Shown here: piece by piece, positions 17,649 through 19,979 of the stretch
Position numbering within the stretch: position 1 is the stretch's first letter
How the letters are laid out: the number at the start of each line of letters is the position of its first letter
Assembly (NCBI GenBank): GCA_003252145.1
Contig: QKDJ01000254.1
Span: 1 to 19,979 of the forward strand
DNA from: Azovibrio restrictus
Lineage (GTDB): Bacteria > Pseudomonadota > Gammaproteobacteria > Burkholderiales > Rhodocyclaceae
Direction: 5' to 3'
Length of the DNA stretch: 19,979 nt
Notes under the pieces: model-generated
Told to the model about the DNA's origin: nothing
Database searches by the model: none
The model's input: the letters and a program-made list of their open reading frames with translations, nothing else
Position numbers and translations under genes: made by a program

Positions 17649-18287
17649 TTAAGCCTTCACCGTGGGGCGGACGACAACGTCAGCACCCTTGGCGCCCGGC
17701 ACAGCACCCTTCACCAACAGCAGTTGGCGCTCGGCGTCCACACGGACAACAGTGAGACCCTGTTGCGTACAGGCAGCATCACCCAGGTGACCAGCCATGC
17801 GCTTACCAGGGAACACACGACCGGGATCCTGGGCCATACCAATGGAGCCGGGTGCGTTGTGAGAAATGGAGTTACCGTGGGTAGCACGGTTGGAACTGAA
17901 GTTATGGCGCTTGATACCGCCTTGGAAGCCCTTACCGATGGAAGTACCGGTAACGTCAACCTTTTGACCTTCAGCGAAAATAGTGACAGCCACTTGATCA
18001 CCAGGCTTGAAACCTGCCAGTTGATCGGGCTCAACACGGAATTCCTTCAGCACATGACCAGCTTCAACACCAGCCTTCGCAGCATGACCAGCCAGAGGCT
18101 TGATCACACGGGAGGCGCGGCGCTTGCCAAAGGTCACCTGCACGGCTGCATAGCCGTCGGTTTCCGGCGTTTTGACTTGGGTCACACGATTGTTGGACAC
18201 ATCAAGCACCGTGACGGGAATGGATGCACCATCCTCGGCAAAGATGCGAGTCATGCCCACCTTGCGACCAACAAGGCCTAGACTCAT
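17649..18287 (-). CDS. rplC: 50S ribosomal protein L3
   Basis: L3, 212 residues, an early-assembly protein whose long loop reaches toward the peptidyl transferase centre. The start [20 protein letters not shown], the loop segment [20 protein letters not shown] and [19 protein letters not shown] identify it. The ATG at 18287 has GAGGAG eight bases upstream and fits the family; an in-frame extension of five residues to 18302 would run over that site and is rejected. The 109-base gap to rpsJ contains a promoter candidate and two hairpins. Confidence 0.97.
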   Translation of the reverse strand: MSLGLVGRKVGMTRIFAEDGASIPVTVLDVSNNRVTQVKTPETDGYAAVQVTFGKRRASRVIKPLAGHAAKAGVEAGHVLKEFRVEPDQLAGFKPGDQVAVTIFAEGQKVDVTGTSIGKGFQGGIKRHNFSSNRATHGNSISHNAPGSIGMAQDPGRVFPGKRMAGHLGDAACTQQGLTVVRVDAERQLLLVKGAVPGAKGADVVVRPTVKA

Positions 18288-18302
18288 GGTTATTCTCCTC
18301 AT

Positions 18303-18324
18303 CGCCAGCTACGGTTGGCTGGCG
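18303..18324 (-). other. Hairpin next to the rplC ribosome binding site
   Basis: On the minus strand, CGCCAGC and GCTGGCG form a perfect seven-base-pair stem around an eight-base loop. It ends about three bases before the GAGGAG of rplC. It could influence rplC initiation or be a protein-binding site; the sequence alone does not say which. Confidence 0.4.
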
Positions 18325-18341
18325 GATGGACAAGCAAAATT

Positions 18342-18361
18342 GGGCGGCCATGACGCCACCC
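18342..18361 (-). terminator. Possible weak attenuator in the rplC leader
   Basis: On the minus strand, GGGTGGC pairs with GCCGCCC (seven pairs, one of them G-T) around a six-base loop and is followed by AATTTTGCTT. This resembles an intrinsic terminator with a short, imperfect T run. It lies between the promoter candidate at 18376-18405 and the rplC start, where attenuation could act. Confidence 0.35.
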
Positions 18362-18375
18362 CCGAAAAGCTGCGG

Positions 18376-18405
18376 ATTATAACCGCAACTAAATACTTAC
18401 TGCAA
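18376..18405 (-). promoter_or_regulatory. Candidate internal promoter upstream of rplC
   Basis: On the minus strand, TTGCAG (18400-18405, overlapping the end of rpsJ) lies 18 bases before a perfect TATAAT (18376-18381). The -10 box sits in the loop of a TGCGG/CCGCA hairpin and is followed by the GC-rich CCGC. The expected start is near 18369, giving a leader of about 80 bases to rplC. The -35 match is only three of six, so strength is uncertain. Confidence 0.5.
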
Positions 18406-18708
18406 CTTGATTTCTACATCCACGCCAGCGGGAAGATCCAGCTTCATCAGGGCATCCACCGTCTTGTCGGTAGGATCCACGATGTCCATCAGACGTTGAT
18501 GGGTACGGATTTCGAACTGGTCACGAGAAGCCTTGTTCACGTGAGGAGAACGCAGGATGTCGAAACGCTGCTTGCGGGTGGGCAGGGGCACGGGGCCACG
18601 AACCACAGCACCGGTACGCTTGGCGGTTTCAACGATTTCCTGGGCGGACTGATCGATCAGCTTGTAATCGAAGGCCTTCAGACGGATGCGGATTTTTTGG
18701 CTTTGCAT
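18397..18708 (-). CDS. rpsJ: 30S ribosomal protein S10
   Basis: S10, 103 residues, in the 30S head; in E. coli it is also NusE, the partner of NusB in antitermination. The family sequence is clear: [41 protein letters not shown] and the C-terminal [22 protein letters not shown] with spacing of about seven precedes the ATG. It follows tuf by 80 bases that carry a strong hairpin but no obvious promoter, so it is probably cotranscribed with tuf. The last codons overlap the -35 box of the rplC promoter candidate. Confidence 0.97.
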   Translation of the reverse strand: MQSQKIRIRLKAFDYKLIDQSAQEIVETAKRTGAVVRGPVPLPTRKQRFDILRSPHVNKASRDQFEIRTHQRLMDIVDPTDKTVDALMKLDLPAGVDVEIKLQ

Positions 18709-18727
18709 GATGGTTCCAAAGAGCAGT

Positions 18728-18748
18728 GGGGCGGACCTTGTCCGCCCC
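18728..18748. other. Strong hairpin in the tuf-rpsJ gap
   Basis: GGGGCGGAC and GTCCGCCCC form a perfect nine-base-pair stem around a three-base loop. In the direction of the genes (minus) it is followed by ACTGCTCTTT, only weakly T-rich, so partial termination after tuf is possible. Read on the plus strand it is followed by GG and five T, a better terminator shape, which would stop transcription running antisense into tuf. Confidence 0.55.
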
Positions 18749-18788
18749 GGTTTTTCAAAAGAGCGAAATTCCCAAGAAGTCGATCGTC

Positions 18789-19979
18789 TTACTCGATGAT
18801 TTTGGCGACGACGCCAGCACCAACGGTACGACCACCTTCACGGATGGCGAAGCGCAGACCTTCTTCCATGGCGATCGGGCAGATCAGCTTCACGGTGATG
18901 GACACGTTGTCACCAGGCATCACCATTTCAGTGCCTTCGGGCAGAGTAATGGCACCGGTCACGTCAGTCGTACGGAAGTAGAACTGAGGACGGTAGTTGG
19001 CGAAGAATGGGGTGTGACGACCACCTTCGTCCTTGGACAGCACGTAGATTTCACCGGTGAAGTGGGTGTGGGGGGTGATGGAACCGGGCTTGCACAGCAC
19101 TTGACCACGTTCCACGTCTTCACGCTTGGTACCACGCAGCAGGGCGCCGATGTTGTCGCCAGCTTGACCTTGATCCAGCAGCTTGCGGAACATTTCCACA
19201 CCGGTACAGGTGGTCTTGGTGGTGGGCTTGATACCCACGATTTCGATTTCTTCACCGACCTTGACGATGCCACGCTCAACACGGCCGGTCACCACGGTAC
19301 CGCGACCAGAGATGGAGAACACGTCTTCGATGGGCATCAGGAAGGGCTGATCGATGGCGCGCTCAGGGGTGGGGATGTAGGAATCCAGAGCAGCAGCCAG
19401 TTCCAGAATGGCGGGTTCGCCGATGGGGGACTGATCGCCTTCCAGAGCCTTCAGAGCGGAGCCCTTGATGATGGGGATGTCATCGCCAGGGAAGTCGTAC
19501 TTGGACAGCAGCTCGCGCACTTCCATTTCGACCAGTTCCAGCAGCTCTTCGTCATCAACCATGTCGGCCTTGTTCAGGAACACGATGATGTAGGGCACAC
19601 CCACCTGACGGGACAGCAGGATGTGCTCGCGAGTCTGGGGCATGGGGCCGTCAGCGGCGGAACACACCAGAATGGCGCCGTCCATCTGGGCAGCACCAGT
19701 AATCATGTTCTTCACGTAGTCAGCGTGGCCCGGGCAGTCCACGTGGGCGTAGTGACGGGATTCGGTTTCGTATTCAACGTGAGCGGTGTTGATGGTGATA
19801 CCGCGAGCCTTTTCTTCGGGCGCAGCGTCAATCTGGTCATAAGCCTTGGCTTCACCGCCAAACTTACGGGACAGAACAGTGGTGATCGCAGCCGTCAAAG
19901 TGGTCTTACCATGGTCAACGTGACCAATCGTACCTACGTTTACGTGCGGCTTGCTACGCTCAAATTTTTCCTTAGCCAT
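18789..19979 (-). CDS. tuf: Elongation factor Tu
   Basis: EF-Tu, 396 residues, complete; its ATG is the last three bases of the window. It carries aminoacyl-tRNA to the ribosome as a GTP complex in the cytoplasm. GTPase motifs are all present: GHVDHGKT (19-26), RGITI (59-63), DCPGH (81-85, with catalytic H85) and NKAD (136-139). Domains 2 and 3 follow, with the C-terminal [15 protein letters not shown]. Its promoter and any upstream fusA lie outside the window. Proteobacteria often have a second tuf copy, which could undergo gene conversion with this one; that cannot be judged here. Confidence 0.98.
   Translation of the reverse strand: MAKEKFERSKPHVNVGTIGHVDHGKTTLTAAITTVLSRKFGGEAKAYDQIDAAPEEKARGITINTAHVEYETESRHYAHVDCPGHADYVKNMITGAAQMDGAILVCSAADGPMPQTREHILLSRQVGVPYIIVFLNKADMVDDEELLELVEMEVRELLSKYDFPGDDIPIIKGSALKALEGDQSPIGEPAILELAAALDSYIPTPERAIDQPFLMPIEDVFSISGRGTVVTGRVERGIVKVGEEIEIVGIKPTTKTTCTGVEMFRKLLDQGQAGDNIGALLRGTKREDVERGQVLCKPGSITPHTHFTGEIYVLSKDEGGRHTPFFANYRPQFYFRTTDVTGAITLPEGTEMVMPGDNVSITVKLICPIAMEEGLRFAIREGGRTVGAGVVAKIIE

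Noticed and set aside
18288..18302. Longer start of rplC at 18302, and likewise longer starts of rplN (13458), rplF (11503), rplO (9830), rplW (17025) and rpmC (14061)
   Set aside because: The added residues do not match the families, use weaker start codons or overlap the ribosome binding site, and the shorter starts give the usual N-termini and lengths.
1..19979. Mobile elements, CRISPR arrays, tRNA or rRNA genes
   Set aside because: No transposase, direct-repeat array, tRNA-like fold or rRNA sequence was seen; almost all DNA is accounted for by conserved coding genes.

Overview
This window comes from a bacterium that looks like a betaproteobacterium, probably of the Rhodocyclales (Azospira/Dechloromonas-like). 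That placement rests on the ribosomal gene order, with infA between secY and rpmJ, and on the look of the SecY, L17, S3 and alpha-subunit proteins. GC content appears moderate-high by eye; I did not compute it.

Bases 1-4640 (plus strand) hold a tightly overlapping three-gene signalling operon. It contains a CHASE-PAS hybrid-free sensor histidine kinase cut by the left window edge, a receiver protein with an RsbW/SpoIIAB-type ATPase output, and a receiver-PAS-PP2C (SpoIIE/RsbU-type) phosphatase. Overlaps of ATGA and GTGA link the three. The layout fits two-component control of a partner-switching module: a sensor kinase facing two receivers, one on a putative anti-sigma/serine-kinase domain and one on the opposing phosphatase. 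The STAS antagonist such a module needs is not in the window. The PAS domain of the phosphatase closely matches the FixL heme-PAS pattern, including the proximal histidine and distal arginine, so it may sense oxygen or another gas.

A perfect GC hairpin flanked by A and T runs (4652-4682) separates this operon from the convergent ribosomal cluster and can serve as terminator for both.

Bases 4695-19979 (minus strand, read right to left) hold the complete tuf, S10, spc and alpha block: tuf, rpsJ, rplC, rplD, rplW, rplB, rpsS, rplV, rpsC, rplP, rpmC, rpsQ, then rplN, rplX, rplE, rpsN, rpsH, rplF, rplR, rpsE, rpmD, rplO, secY, infA, rpmJ, rpsM, rpsK, rpsD, rpoA, rplQ. Gaps are mostly under 35 bases and several genes overlap by 1-4 bases. 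The products build the 30S and 50S subunits, start and elongate translation (IF-1, EF-Tu), export proteins (SecY) and form the RNA polymerase alpha subunit.

Two longer gaps, before rplC and before rplN, each contain a TATAAT box in the loop of a GC hairpin, with a TTGCA-type -35 box 17-18 bases upstream. The second sits exactly at the classical S10/spc boundary. No stretch over 300 bases lacks a gene. I saw no tRNA, rRNA, mobile element or CRISPR array.
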